Under the pieces are notes generated by a model, which did not search any database, was not told the origin of the DNA, and saw only the letters and a list, made by a program, of their open reading frames with translations. A program made the translations under genes and the position numbers. Source: Asparagopsis taxiformis (lineage: Eukaryota; Rhodophyta; Florideophyceae; Bonnemaisoniales; Bonnemaisoniaceae). Taken from it: DNA of 64,000 nt. Location of the stretch: positions 1-64,000 of the forward strand of contig JALQPE010001714.1 of NCBI GenBank assembly GCA_030407315.1. The letters run 5' to 3'. Shown piece by piece: positions 55,101 through 63,385 of this stretch (the first letter of the stretch is position 1; each line of letters begins with the position of its first letter).

Positions 55101-55392
55101 GGACGACGAAAACATCGAGCATCCAATTTGGATTGTTCCGGCTCCGTTCTGTTCGGCGCAGTTCATCAACGACCCGCGGTATTTGCGAGGTGAGGACACT
55201 CCGGCGGAAGACACCAGGCGGATGGCCAACGTCGAGTTTGTCGAGAACTACAGCAGCGGTTCGACGGGGAAGAAGCTCAAGGCGAAGGACCTAGAAAATC
55301 CGAAGATCATTGTAGTACGTGCAATCCGCGATATCCGTCCGGGGCAGGAGCTCTACGTTCATTATGGGACAGCGTTTAGAGCATGGAATTAG
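52195..55392 (+). CDS. DNA amino-methyltransferase fused to a SET domain
   Basis: Predicted 1065 aa. Residues 1-430 have no recognised domain. The methyltransferase has catalytic motif IV first (LILTDPPYNVRRK, DPPY at 507-510), then an acidic low-complexity insert (about 585-621), then the SAM-binding motif DPFSGTFATGK (746-756). This order and the DPPY signature match beta-class N6-adenine/N4-cytosine methyltransferases of bacterial type, unlike the cytosine-C5 enzymes. The C-terminal part is a SET domain: GRGLFA (909-914), AYYGTVV (Y927, Y928), FINDPR (990-995, in place of RFINHSC) and GQELYVHYG (1050-1058). SET domains methylate lysines, usually of histones. ATG 52195 (MTNKRRRN) is preferred; an in-frame start 86 codons earlier gives a leader without domain character. 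Intronless, flanked by inverted palindrome-rich repeats. Which base is methylated cannot be told from sequence; DPPY favours adenine. Confidence 0.88.
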   Translation: MTNKRRRNSNPIVDDATVPILREPASPWEDSSDMGTRRNVGRAARETTLAGKDFLRLLLDLFAHSSFADLTDKPGGFTYADLGAWVAQGTEEQFVALQGRLSMSFSGRSKNAGVEADVAEIVMAEMNVERAKQIVRLALPIAEFSRQDERIGQWVEHCILSGIVPQTFLIGCNMLPSPLQAPQRGEPSAFVLAPPETFEVLMYFQALSIIRNHNKNLPRRRIGDAAEEGNEAARVPAHRKSTNRACYVVQVLYHAWTDVAYAAKFSSFEELMAPYIIFDSSEHWFDVLDEGLFAPMEQKLDLYHNKAPLSHPDGYGGKVETRTSAQHSAFRDLVRKFFDRLQFLIVNPDLYTWPESDRWGALEIYFSSGNPDKLPAYFDTLDEDVMAVLRPAPQAADAEKVPKPVDDTPTRRNTGGRGLVPSTRHTTRLQLGPGRTSLTAQGPSPPSPSPHATEEQESEGQALAKDFLSKMSQYCRVYDVPFEDLVSADESREHVPITGNVQLILTDPPYNVRRKRNDSNSSYDRLTAEDMQASIEVFDELLRPGGHGIVFCSVLQFYEWFHYLETYKGPQSEGPTDTAASDDGSDEEEVTSMNSDSEASQHSGEESADEEEDEEEEDVVRNSVFFVDEVPLLFVRLPGHLYQMPGRKRYQRMNMAEVAIHFWKRGVPFKTGSEMVAYRNHGYMDGTYPAWCNVTINMPAIDSNEMVWRTRSTTGATVRVRAEQKSVALMMELISQHSQPGDIVVDPFSGTFATGKAAMSLPEHRVFVGSDMDKLCVVRSLPKLCAVMSRVILSNNTDMRVTTEAKQSAEKFLASPSVTMRTQRERRIIEPPPGLPLYQRFPKYIRQYLWQLCPESIASREHMEKPVHYWPPSLRRWLQTENPRVMRAHDCVAKKLSVRPSLIKHPNAGRGLFAEQTFNVGDEVCAYYGTVVYSDMSKESMRFAYGEGHMAITKETFLMYAIKLYATAEDDENIEHPIWIVPAPFCSAQFINDPRYLRGEDTPAEDTRRMANVEFVENYSSGSTGKKLKAKDLENPKIIVVRAIRDIRPGQELYVHYGTAFRAWN

Positions 55393-55619
55393 GGTCACGA
55401 AAGATGTTTTCATTTCGACTACAAATAAAGCTACGTTCCAGAGTTGAAGTATATCATATAATGCAGAATGTCCAGCCACCATTAGTCCAGGGTGAAACCT
55501 ATTCGGCAGTACTCGCCTGTCAAAAACCAATCGTTCACACTCTAGGTGCACTTCGTCCGAGCAGTGAACCTGACTGCTTGGTTGCTGTTATGCGTGCAGA
55601 TGCAAAATACAAGACCAAG
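55393..55619. other. 3' flank of the methyltransferase gene
   Basis: Short untranslated stretch containing CAAATAAAGC (a possible AATAAA-like polyadenylation signal at about 55425) soon after the stop. Confidence 0.4.
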
Positions 55620-56730
55620 TTGAAATGGACGCCCGGTGGATGTCCAGCTCAGTTGCATTGCTGTCCAGCCCAGAAATTCTACAATTCAGGGCAGAAAAAA
55701 TATTGCAAAAAACATCGATTTCAGCGGGTCGATTGTGCCGTACGGCACACCCCCATCTCAAAAACATGTTCACATGTGCATGTTTTTGAGAATAGCCCAA
55801 ATTTTAATTCAAATCAGGGTGTCTAATTTGGCCACAACGGCCCCAGGAACCGACCGCCGCCCCGAGTGGGGTTGTCACTGGCTTCTGTAAGCACTAACTG
55901 TAAGGCTAAATGGCGTCTGACAAAGGGTCAATTTCAGGCTCAATACGCCAGGGACAGGTCTTGGTCCTTGTTCCATCATGGTCCCACCCCACTCTCTCAC
56001 GACCAACCTGAAATGCACGTCCGGTGGATGTCCAGCTCGATTGCACTGCTGGCCAGCCCGGAAATTCTAAAATTTCGGGCACAAAAAAATTGTAAAAAAT
56101 CAACGATTTCAGCGGGTCGTTTGTGCCGTACGGCACACCCCCATTTCAAAAACATGTTCACATGTGCATGTTTTTGAGAATAGCCCAAATTTTAATTCAA
56201 ATCAGGGTGTCTAATTTGGCCACAACGGCCCCAGGAACCGGCCGCCGCCCCGAGCGGGGTCATCACTGGCTTCTGTAAGCACTAACTGTGAGGCTAAATG
56301 GCGCCGGAAGATGGGCCGATTGCAGGCTTCAAGCCTAAGTTATGCTAGGGAGAAATCTTCTTCCGTGTTTCATCATGGTCCCGCCTTACTCCCTCAACAG
56401 AAACACTACTCACCCATCACGTTACTCATATTCCGTGCACTTTATATTAGTAGTGAACCCGCCTGCTTAGTTGCTGCAATGCGTGGATGTAGGCAGCACA
56501 CGACCAACCTGAAATGGACGTCCGGTGGATGTCCATCTCAGATGCACTGCTGGCCAGCCCAGAAATTCTAAAATTTCGGGCACAAAAAATCTTGCAAAAA
56601 TCAACGATTTGGGCGGGTCGATTGTGCCGTACGGCACACCCCCATCTCAAAAACATGTTCACATGTGCATGTTTTTGAGAATAGCCCAAATTTTAACTCA
56701 AATCAGGGTGTTCCCCGGATAAAGGGGTGC
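55620..56730. repeat. three tandem palindrome-rich units, forward orientation
   Basis: 14-bp palindromes start at 55735, 56123 and 56624, that is 388 and 501 bp apart, the same two spacings as at 61260-63180. Each unit starts CCTGAAATG(G/C)ACG, passes the GTGCCGTACGGCAC and CATGTTCACATGTGCATG hairpins and ends with CCCCGAGCGGGG-type words. Confidence 0.93.
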
Positions 56731-57055
56731 TCGCAGCCGCCCCAAAAGCCGCCTAGCTTGACAGCTGTAATTTTAACACATTACACATCAAGGACACTGC
56801 CTGCTTCACGCCACCTCGTCAGGTTTCGAGAGCCCGACTCGGGCCCGTTCTGAACGGACACTCACATCTCGATTGCCTGTCTTGCATTCCAGCGGTCACG
56901 ATAGGTGTGTACCTAACAAAATTTCGGTTGTATTGTGTTATTATTTCCAGCGATTGGCGTTCACGACCATTCTTCAACTTAACGTGAAACATACCATCCA
57001 CATCACTCGAATACGTCAACGTCAACCATCTCTTTTCCTTTCCAACTCAACAACC

Positions 57056-60000
57056 ATGGCGGATACGCATTTCAGCAGTTTGTTTTCAACGGTTTGCGGC
57101 GATCAAGTGAGCGCGTCAGCGGAGTCGCGCGGACTCAAGCGCGGCGTCGATGTCGACTTGTTTGCGGACGTGGACGGTGCGGCTGTGCATATTGGGACGG
57201 CTTCGGTGAGCACTGCTGGTGGCGATGTTGGCCTTCCGCGCACGCTGCACAACCACAAGCTGCCGGAAACCGACGAGGCCGACTATATCGTCGTGCGCAA
57301 CATTGCGACTAAGGACAAGTTCAAGGACCTCCCGTTCCCGTACATGTTTGATGGCGCCGAGGGACCGCCGGAGACGATGGGTGGAGCATACGCCGCGGCG
57401 TTTTACCCTTGGGATACTCGGATGATGCGCCCCGCTGCGGAGGATGGCTCTAGCGACATTCGTACCCCTGCTGCAGCGTCAAACTTCAACGCAGCGACGA
57501 ACCAGGCCAGCTCGGGACGGATGCCCAGTACCGGTCCAGCAGGCGAAATCACTGGTTCGGGGGGTACGAAGCATCCAGCACGCTCCGTCCCGGTTTCGGG
57601 AGGCACGAAGCGCCCTGCTCGCTCTGCCAGAGCCTCCAGTGGAGGCACGAAGCACCCTGCTCGCTCCAACGTCACCGAAGCTACTACGCAGGACGTAACC
57701 GAGGTGGACGACGAACCGGAGGTGGCGGAAAGCATTCGTGAGCAGCAGGGGACGCAAATTATGGTGCCCAAGTTTGTGACGTCGGATTACGTCGGAGAAG
57801 GAGCGACTGTGTTGGTGAGGCAGCTAGTGGAACCGGCCGTGACCCTTCGCGATGTCAAAGAAGACCACGTGGAGGACCTGCGCAACAATATGTTGGCGGT
57901 GGGGTATGTGAGCTCTTCGCGTATCACTGTGACGGTGCTGAGGTCGCAGAACACGCATTTGTCCGCCGACACGCGTCTGTTCCAGAATGGCAAATTCCAT
58001 GCCAATGCGAACGTGACCGTGATCGACGGACTGCATCGTCTCAATGCTATGCATAGCATTGCGGATGACTTCACGCGCCTCACCCGTATGCACAGAACCA
58101 AGCTGCCACAGGAGGCAAACCGCTTGCGCTGGGTTACTCAGCCTCTGGATGTGTACTACCTTCGCCGCAAGGACGACAGTGATCTCCAGCCTCATGAGAT
58201 CATCCACAAGAGTGCAGAGTCGAACCATACGACTGGGACGCAACTGACGGAGCGCTCCCTGGTTCGAATCTTGTCGTCCATCCAGCAGTTCATCCGTACG
58301 ATTGCTGTTGCAAACAACGTGGAAAACGCTGGCGACTTGCGTGAGTCTGATGTCATCCGAACATTGTTCGAGGCGCAGTTCATGGGGATGATGAATTCGA
58401 CGAACACGGCTCGGCGGTGGACGCGTTTGGCTATAGCAACGCTGAAGCATCCTGTTCTCGACGACGTGTTGCGTGAGCTGAACAATTCCGAGCGCCGCAA
58501 CGAGATTGGGATAACGCACCTGGACCACAAGATAGTGCGCGAGTTGCTGGAAGAAAACTTTGTCTTCGTCTTGCGTGGTCTTTCGGAGTACTTGAACCCT
58601 GCTCATGGCGGACGTCCGGATGGACGCTTTGACGTGAACGACTTTTATACATACGTCCGTCGCGTGACTGCAATAGCAAATTCTCTGTACGCTGCGTTTG
58701 GGCGCCCAAAGAGTATTATGCGCAAGTCATTTCTGAGCACAGAGATGGCAATTGGGTCGGTTAAGCAGCCGAAGGAGTTGCAATGGCATCTCACCAATGC
58801 CATTGCAATGTATAGAGGGGACGACCGGAGCAGTGAGGTTCGAATGCGACGGAGAACCACGCGTTTACAGGATTTGGAAACGAACTTGAAAGAGTTTTTC
58901 AATCCGACATTGAAGAAGAAGACTAAGGCTCGACGCAAACGCCGCCCTTCTGCTGCCAATGTGAGACTCACTCACAAGAAGCAGCGGAATGTCGAACATG
59001 AGCCTGCTTCGCATGGCATCCGCCGCCGTTCACAGCGACTTCGCTCGACGGGGAGCACACGCCTCGAGGAAGAAGAGCCGGTTGTGGTACAACAATCCGC
59101 CGGGGAAGAAGAGCAGGCCGTTGTTGATAAACCCACCGATCAACAACAAGCCACTGCTTCCGGTGATGAGGTTGACGAAGACTCCGCCCGTTCCCCCGAT
59201 TCTGCCGTTGAGATTGTCCCCCAAGATAACCAACGTGCTGGTGCGACTCCCTCCAACCAAGAATCTGTCCATACCGCTTCGGACGAGGAAGACAAACAGG
59301 GTGCAGACGAGGGCCAAGTCGAAAGCAAGGGGGTCCGCGAAGTGACAATTACATTCACTGTTCCGGAAGGAGTGGAAGTCGATGAAGACGGTTACATCGT
59401 TCGTGACTCTCCTTCTGAAGACGACCTCCTCTTCGACGACCGTATGCCGTCTCTTCCTGACGATTTCGAAGACCGAGCCGAAGGGCATCATCTGGCGCAG
59501 CGTCCCGCGGATGTCATCGCATCGGTGAGGGTTGGCTGTCTGCCCCCGATTGAGCTCAGGTTGTTATTGGAGAGTGTGGAAATCGATGAGGAGGGCAGAG
59601 AGGTGAGGTATTTGAAGCAAGTGGCGATGGACCCTGTGTTTGAGGGGCTGCATATTCCGGAAGAACATCGGGCTCGTGTGCTATTCGAAATCGATCACGT
59701 CTATCCGATGTTCTTCGCAGCGTGGAAGATGGCTGCCAAGGCGATGTGTGAGCCTACATCGACGTTTCTACCCTCGAGGCTGGACTTCGCTCAGGTTGCG
59801 CGAATGTCTACAAGCTGGAAGGATTCGTATGAGGCCGGCACTGGTATGGCGTACTTCCACAATTGCCGAACGGAAATCAACGAGCGAGGGTATACGGTGA
59901 TGCACAATTTCGCGGATGTAAGCTACCTAGATGCGTCGGACAAGTTCCCATTTGACTTGGGTCTCATGGAAGAAATTCCTAACCAGGAATTGTTTCGGTA

Positions 60001-60988
60001 CTTTTTGGGAACGTGGGAGGGGGAGCAGGTGCACAAGGACCCTGGGAACCGGCAGCTGTGGAGTCCCATTGTCAATACGGGGGACGATGAAACAGACGAG
60101 AAGAACCGGAATGAGGGGAGGGCTCGCTTCACGTCTACGCGCCACTGCCTGGTTGACTATGCCGAGAACGATGAGACGCATATCGACCGGTTCAAGTTTG
60201 TGACGCGGCGAGCCCTGCTGGATGTGTGGTTGGGAATCCTTGTCCGGCTGACAGGGCTGGAGGAGTGCGGTTTACCGGGAGAAAAACTTGTCATGCCGGC
60301 ATCTGGGGGACGGTTTTTGATAACGGGAAAGGGGTGTCCTCGGCAGGTCCCACACAATGATTTCCCTGTTCCTCCTCGCGACCGCAAAGATCAACTTCCG
60401 GGTTACTTTGTTATTGCCAACGGAGATGACCCATTCCCTATCTGGGTGTGTCCAGGGTCCCACAAGTACGTCTTTTCCAAAGCGCTGGAATTAGATATGT
60501 ACGCCAAGACGATGAAGCTGAAGAAGGTAATCGTTCCGCCACGTTCAGTCTTCATCGGTCACGGCCATGTACAACATGCCGGGGCAGGGCATGTCGACAG
60601 AGTTGTGTCACACACGACAACGAGGTATCACACGTATTTCAGGAATGCGTCGTATCCGATTCCCGACAATGTTTCGTTTGGTTTCATCAGGCGGTTGGGA
60701 TTCGAAGAAGAAGTCATCGCCAATGCTCCGCGCCGGTCTGCAAGGCAAAGTCAACCGGCACCTGTCAATGTTCGCCACAAGACAGTTGTTCCCATCCCGG
60801 TCAAGAAAGATGGTAGGCCGAAGACAGGGCAGCTCCGAATGATGCGGATGAAGACGACAGAACCTCGCAAGGATGTAATGCACACACCGAGTGTGGCCCC
60901 GGTAGTGCCTCTTCTGCCGGGACAACCTGGATATCTAGTTCACTATCATAGTGAGGACGAAGAGGAAGAACAGTTTTCCGACGGCTAG
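57056..60988 (+). CDS. ParB-like domain fused to a 2-oxoglutarate/Fe(II) dioxygenase
   Basis: Predicted 1310 aa from CAACCATGG at 57056; an earlier in-frame ATG adds 61 leader-like residues. Residues 166-205 hold three SGGTK(H/R)PARS repeats, basic and hook-like. A ParB/sulfiredoxin-fold domain follows, with VIDGLHRLNA at 322-331 (the D-G-x-H-R core). A long helical region leads to a basic stretch (KKKTKARRKRRPSA, about 620-640) and an acidic, disordered linker to about 815. The C-terminal double-stranded beta-helix has H1100-x-D1102 (PHNDF), WVCPGSH as in phytanoyl-CoA-dioxygenase-like folds, and the distal His cluster GHGHVQHAGAGH (H1169, H1171, H1174) with RYHTYF. The iron triad is thus available. 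Such enzymes hydroxylate or oxidise substrates; with a DNA-associated ParB module on the same chain, DNA bases or chromatin proteins are plausible targets, but this is inference. Intronless. Confidence 0.8.
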   Translation: MADTHFSSLFSTVCGDQVSASAESRGLKRGVDVDLFADVDGAAVHIGTASVSTAGGDVGLPRTLHNHKLPETDEADYIVVRNIATKDKFKDLPFPYMFDGAEGPPETMGGAYAAAFYPWDTRMMRPAAEDGSSDIRTPAAASNFNAATNQASSGRMPSTGPAGEITGSGGTKHPARSVPVSGGTKRPARSARASSGGTKHPARSNVTEATTQDVTEVDDEPEVAESIREQQGTQIMVPKFVTSDYVGEGATVLVRQLVEPAVTLRDVKEDHVEDLRNNMLAVGYVSSSRITVTVLRSQNTHLSADTRLFQNGKFHANANVTVIDGLHRLNAMHSIADDFTRLTRMHRTKLPQEANRLRWVTQPLDVYYLRRKDDSDLQPHEIIHKSAESNHTTGTQLTERSLVRILSSIQQFIRTIAVANNVENAGDLRESDVIRTLFEAQFMGMMNSTNTARRWTRLAIATLKHPVLDDVLRELNNSERRNEIGITHLDHKIVRELLEENFVFVLRGLSEYLNPAHGGRPDGRFDVNDFYTYVRRVTAIANSLYAAFGRPKSIMRKSFLSTEMAIGSVKQPKELQWHLTNAIAMYRGDDRSSEVRMRRRTTRLQDLETNLKEFFNPTLKKKTKARRKRRPSAANVRLTHKKQRNVEHEPASHGIRRRSQRLRSTGSTRLEEEEPVVVQQSAGEEEQAVVDKPTDQQQATASGDEVDEDSARSPDSAVEIVPQDNQRAGATPSNQESVHTASDEEDKQGADEGQVESKGVREVTITFTVPEGVEVDEDGYIVRDSPSEDDLLFDDRMPSLPDDFEDRAEGHHLAQRPADVIASVRVGCLPPIELRLLLESVEIDEEGREVRYLKQVAMDPVFEGLHIPEEHRARVLFEIDHVYPMFFAAWKMAAKAMCEPTSTFLPSRLDFAQVARMSTSWKDSYEAGTGMAYFHNCRTEINERGYTVMHNFADVSYLDASDKFPFDLGLMEEIPNQELFRYFLGTWEGEQVHKDPGNRQLWSPIVNTGDDETDEKNRNEGRARFTSTRHCLVDYAENDETHIDRFKFVTRRALLDVWLGILVRLTGLEECGLPGEKLVMPASGGRFLITGKGCPRQVPHNDFPVPPRDRKDQLPGYFVIANGDDPFPIWVCPGSHKYVFSKALELDMYAKTMKLKKVIVPPRSVFIGHGHVQHAGAGHVDRVVSHTTTRYHTYFRNASYPIPDNVSFGFIRRLGFEEEVIANAPRRSARQSQPAPVNVRHKTVVPIPVKKDGRPKTGQLRMMRMKTTEPRKDVMHTPSVAPVVPLLPGQPGYLVHYHSEDEEEEQFSDG

Positions 60989-61259
60989 ATATCTTAACAA
61001 CAACTACTTTAGCAAACAATTATCGAGAATATAATCATCTCCTTTATCACTTTCAATCTATGAACCTACTATAATGCACTTCCGTTCCATGCTTTCAAAC
61101 TAGATTGTCCATTCCCTAGTGGGTTGGAGCATGATTCCAGGACGATTCCCTCACATCTCTAGACTCGATGGTCTATGCTAGAAATAGCAGAACAATTGGG
61201 TTTATACGTGCTTCATCGCCAACTTGCTTCTGGTAATGGCTGGACGTGCACGATACACG

Positions 61260-63180
61260 ATCACCTGAAATGGACGTCCGGTGGATGTCCAACTCAGATG
61301 CATTCCTGGCCGGCCCAGAAATTCTACAATTTCGGGCACAAAAAAATATTGCAAAAAACATCGATTTGGGCGGTCGATTGTGCCGTACGGCACACCCCCA
61401 TCTCAAAAACATGTTCACATGTGCATGTTTTTGAGAATAGCCCAAATTTTAATTCAAATCAGGGTGTCTAATTTGGCCACAACGGCCCCAGGCACCGGAA
61501 CCGCCGCCCCGAGCGGGGTCATCACTGGCTTCTGTAAGCACTAACTGTAAGGCTAAATGGCGCCTAACGATGGGTCGATTCCAGGCTTCAAGCCTAAGTT
61601 ATGCTAGGGTGACATCGTTTCCCCTGTTCCATCATGGTCCTGCCTTACTCCTCCACGACAAACACTACTCACCCATCACGTTACTCGTATTCCGTGCACT
61701 TTGTATGAGTAGTGAACTCGCCTGCTTAGTTGCTGCAATGCGTGGATGTAGGCAGCACACGACCAACCTGAAATGGACGTCCGGTGGATGTCCATCTCAG
61801 ATGCACTGCTGGCCAGCCCAGAAATTCTACAATTTCGGGCACAAAAAATCTTGCAAAAATCAACGATTTGGGCGGGTCGATTGTGCCGTACGGCACACCC
61901 CCATCTCAAAAACATGTTCACATGTGCATGTTTTTGAGAATAGCCCAAATTTTAATTCAAATCAGGGTGTCTAATTTGGCCACAACGGCCCCAGGCACCG
62001 GCCACCGGCCCCGATCGGGGCTATCACTGGCTTCTGTAAGCACCAACTGTAAGGCTAAATGGCGTCTGACGAAGGGTCAATTTCAGGCTCAATACGCCAG
62101 GGACAGGTCTTGGTCCTTGTTCCATCATGGTCCCGCCCCGCTCTCTCACGACCAACCTGAAATGGACGTCCGGTGGATGTCCAGCTCGATTGCATTGCTG
62201 GCCAGCCCAGAAATTCTAAAATTTCGGGCACAGAAAAATATTGCAAAAAACATCGATTTGGGCGGTCGATTGTGCCGTACGGCACACCCCCATCTCAAAA
62301 ACATGTTCACATGTGCATGTTTTTGAGAATAGCCCAAATTTTAATTCAAATCAGGGTGTCTAATTTGGCCACAACGGCCCCAGGAACCGACCGCCGCCCC
62401 GAGCGGGGTCATCACTGGCTTCTGTAAGCACTAACTGTGAGGCTAAATGGCGCCGAAAGATGGGTCGATTCCAGGCTTCAAGCCTAAGTTATGCTAGGTA
62501 CGCATCTTCTTCCGTGTTTCATAATGGTCCCGCCTTACTCCCTCAACACAAACACTACTCACCTATCACGTTACTCATATTCCGTGTACTTTGTATTAGT
62601 AGTGAACCCGCTGGCTTAGTTTCTGCAATGCGTGGATGTAGGCAGCACACGACCAACCTGAAATGGACGTCCGGTGGATGTCCAGCTCAGATGCACTGCT
62701 GGCCAGCCCAGAAATTCTAAAATTTCGGGCACAAAAAATCTTGCAAAAATCAACGATTTGGGCGGTCGATTGTGCCGTACGGCACACCCCCATCTCAAAA
62801 ACATGTTCACATGTGCATGTTTTTGAGAATAGCCCAAATTTTAATTCAAATCAGGGTGTCTAATTTGGCCACAACGGCCCCAGGAACCGACCGCCGGCCC
62901 CGATCGGGGGCTATCACTGGCGTCTGTAAGCACCAACTGTAAGCCGGAGCCGGCTGCCGCCCCGATCGGGGCTATCACTGGCTTCTATTAGCACCAACTG
63001 TAAGCCAAAATCGCGTCTCACGAAGGGTCGATTTCAGGCTCAACACGTCAGGGAAAGGTCTTGGTCCTTGTTTCATCATGGTCCCGCCCCACCCTCTCGC
63101 GACCAACCTGAAATGGACGTCCGGTGGATGTCCAGCTCGATTGCATTGCTGGCCAGCCCAGAAATTCTAAAATTTCCGAA
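61260..63180. repeat. five tandem palindrome-rich units, forward orientation
   Basis: 14-bp palindromes start at 61380, 61883, 62272 and 62772 (spacings 503, 389, 500); a fifth, incomplete unit starts at about 63110 and runs into the right-arm sequence. Long and short units alternate. The long type has an added block of about 110 bp with AACACTACTCACC and TTACTC-rich sequence. Confidence 0.93.
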
Positions 63181-63385
63181 AAATCAATTTGGTGGCCCAG
63201 CATCTCCTGTGCCGAAAATTCCCGCACTCAGTTCTGATATACGTCTAGACGTGTTTCCCACTTGTACGCATCAGGGAAGGCGTCACGGAAGGTTGACACT
63301 ACGCTACTTGTGTACCGCGTCGTCTGAAATAGCGAGTAGTGTTTGTTGTATAGTTGTGGAGTATGCGTCTAGTGGTTTGTAAAGC
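63175..63385. repeat. start of the right arm of element B
   Basis: AAATTTC, GGTGGCCCA, TGATATACGT, TACGCATCAGG and the GAGTAG words occur in the same order as at 33520-33710 of element A's right arm, with about three-quarters identity by eye. The match ends after TTGTATAGT. Confidence 0.75.

Larger units (their letters stand above)
41690..63385. mobile_element. element B: giant KDZ/Plavaka-type transposon carrying epigenetic enzymes
   Basis: The left end CTGTGTTTTCGG at 41690 and the following about 2.7 kb match the terminus of element A. Inside are the transposase, an accessory ORF on the other strand, a DNA-methyltransferase-SET gene and a ParB-dioxygenase gene. At 63175-63385 sequence equivalent to the inner part of element A's right arm (33520-33710) appears in the matching orientation, so this is the start of the right arm. 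Similarity stops near 63385 and the outer right terminus is not seen: it is deleted, interrupted or beyond the window. The visible length is 21.7 kb. Known KDZ elements are large and carry cargo, including TET/JBP oxygenases in fungi. Confidence 0.85.

Noticed and set aside
52195..60988. Bacterial contamination as the source of the methyltransferase and dioxygenase genes
   Set aside because: The methyltransferase is fused to a eukaryotic SET domain, and both genes lie between repeat units shared with element A, so they are part of the same eukaryotic element.
61260..63180. Many short open frames repeated across the palindrome-rich units (for example starting MGYSQKHAHVNMF)
   Set aside because: They occur on both strands of the repeat in several frames because the unit is palindromic and stop-poor; changes between units do not preserve any one frame.
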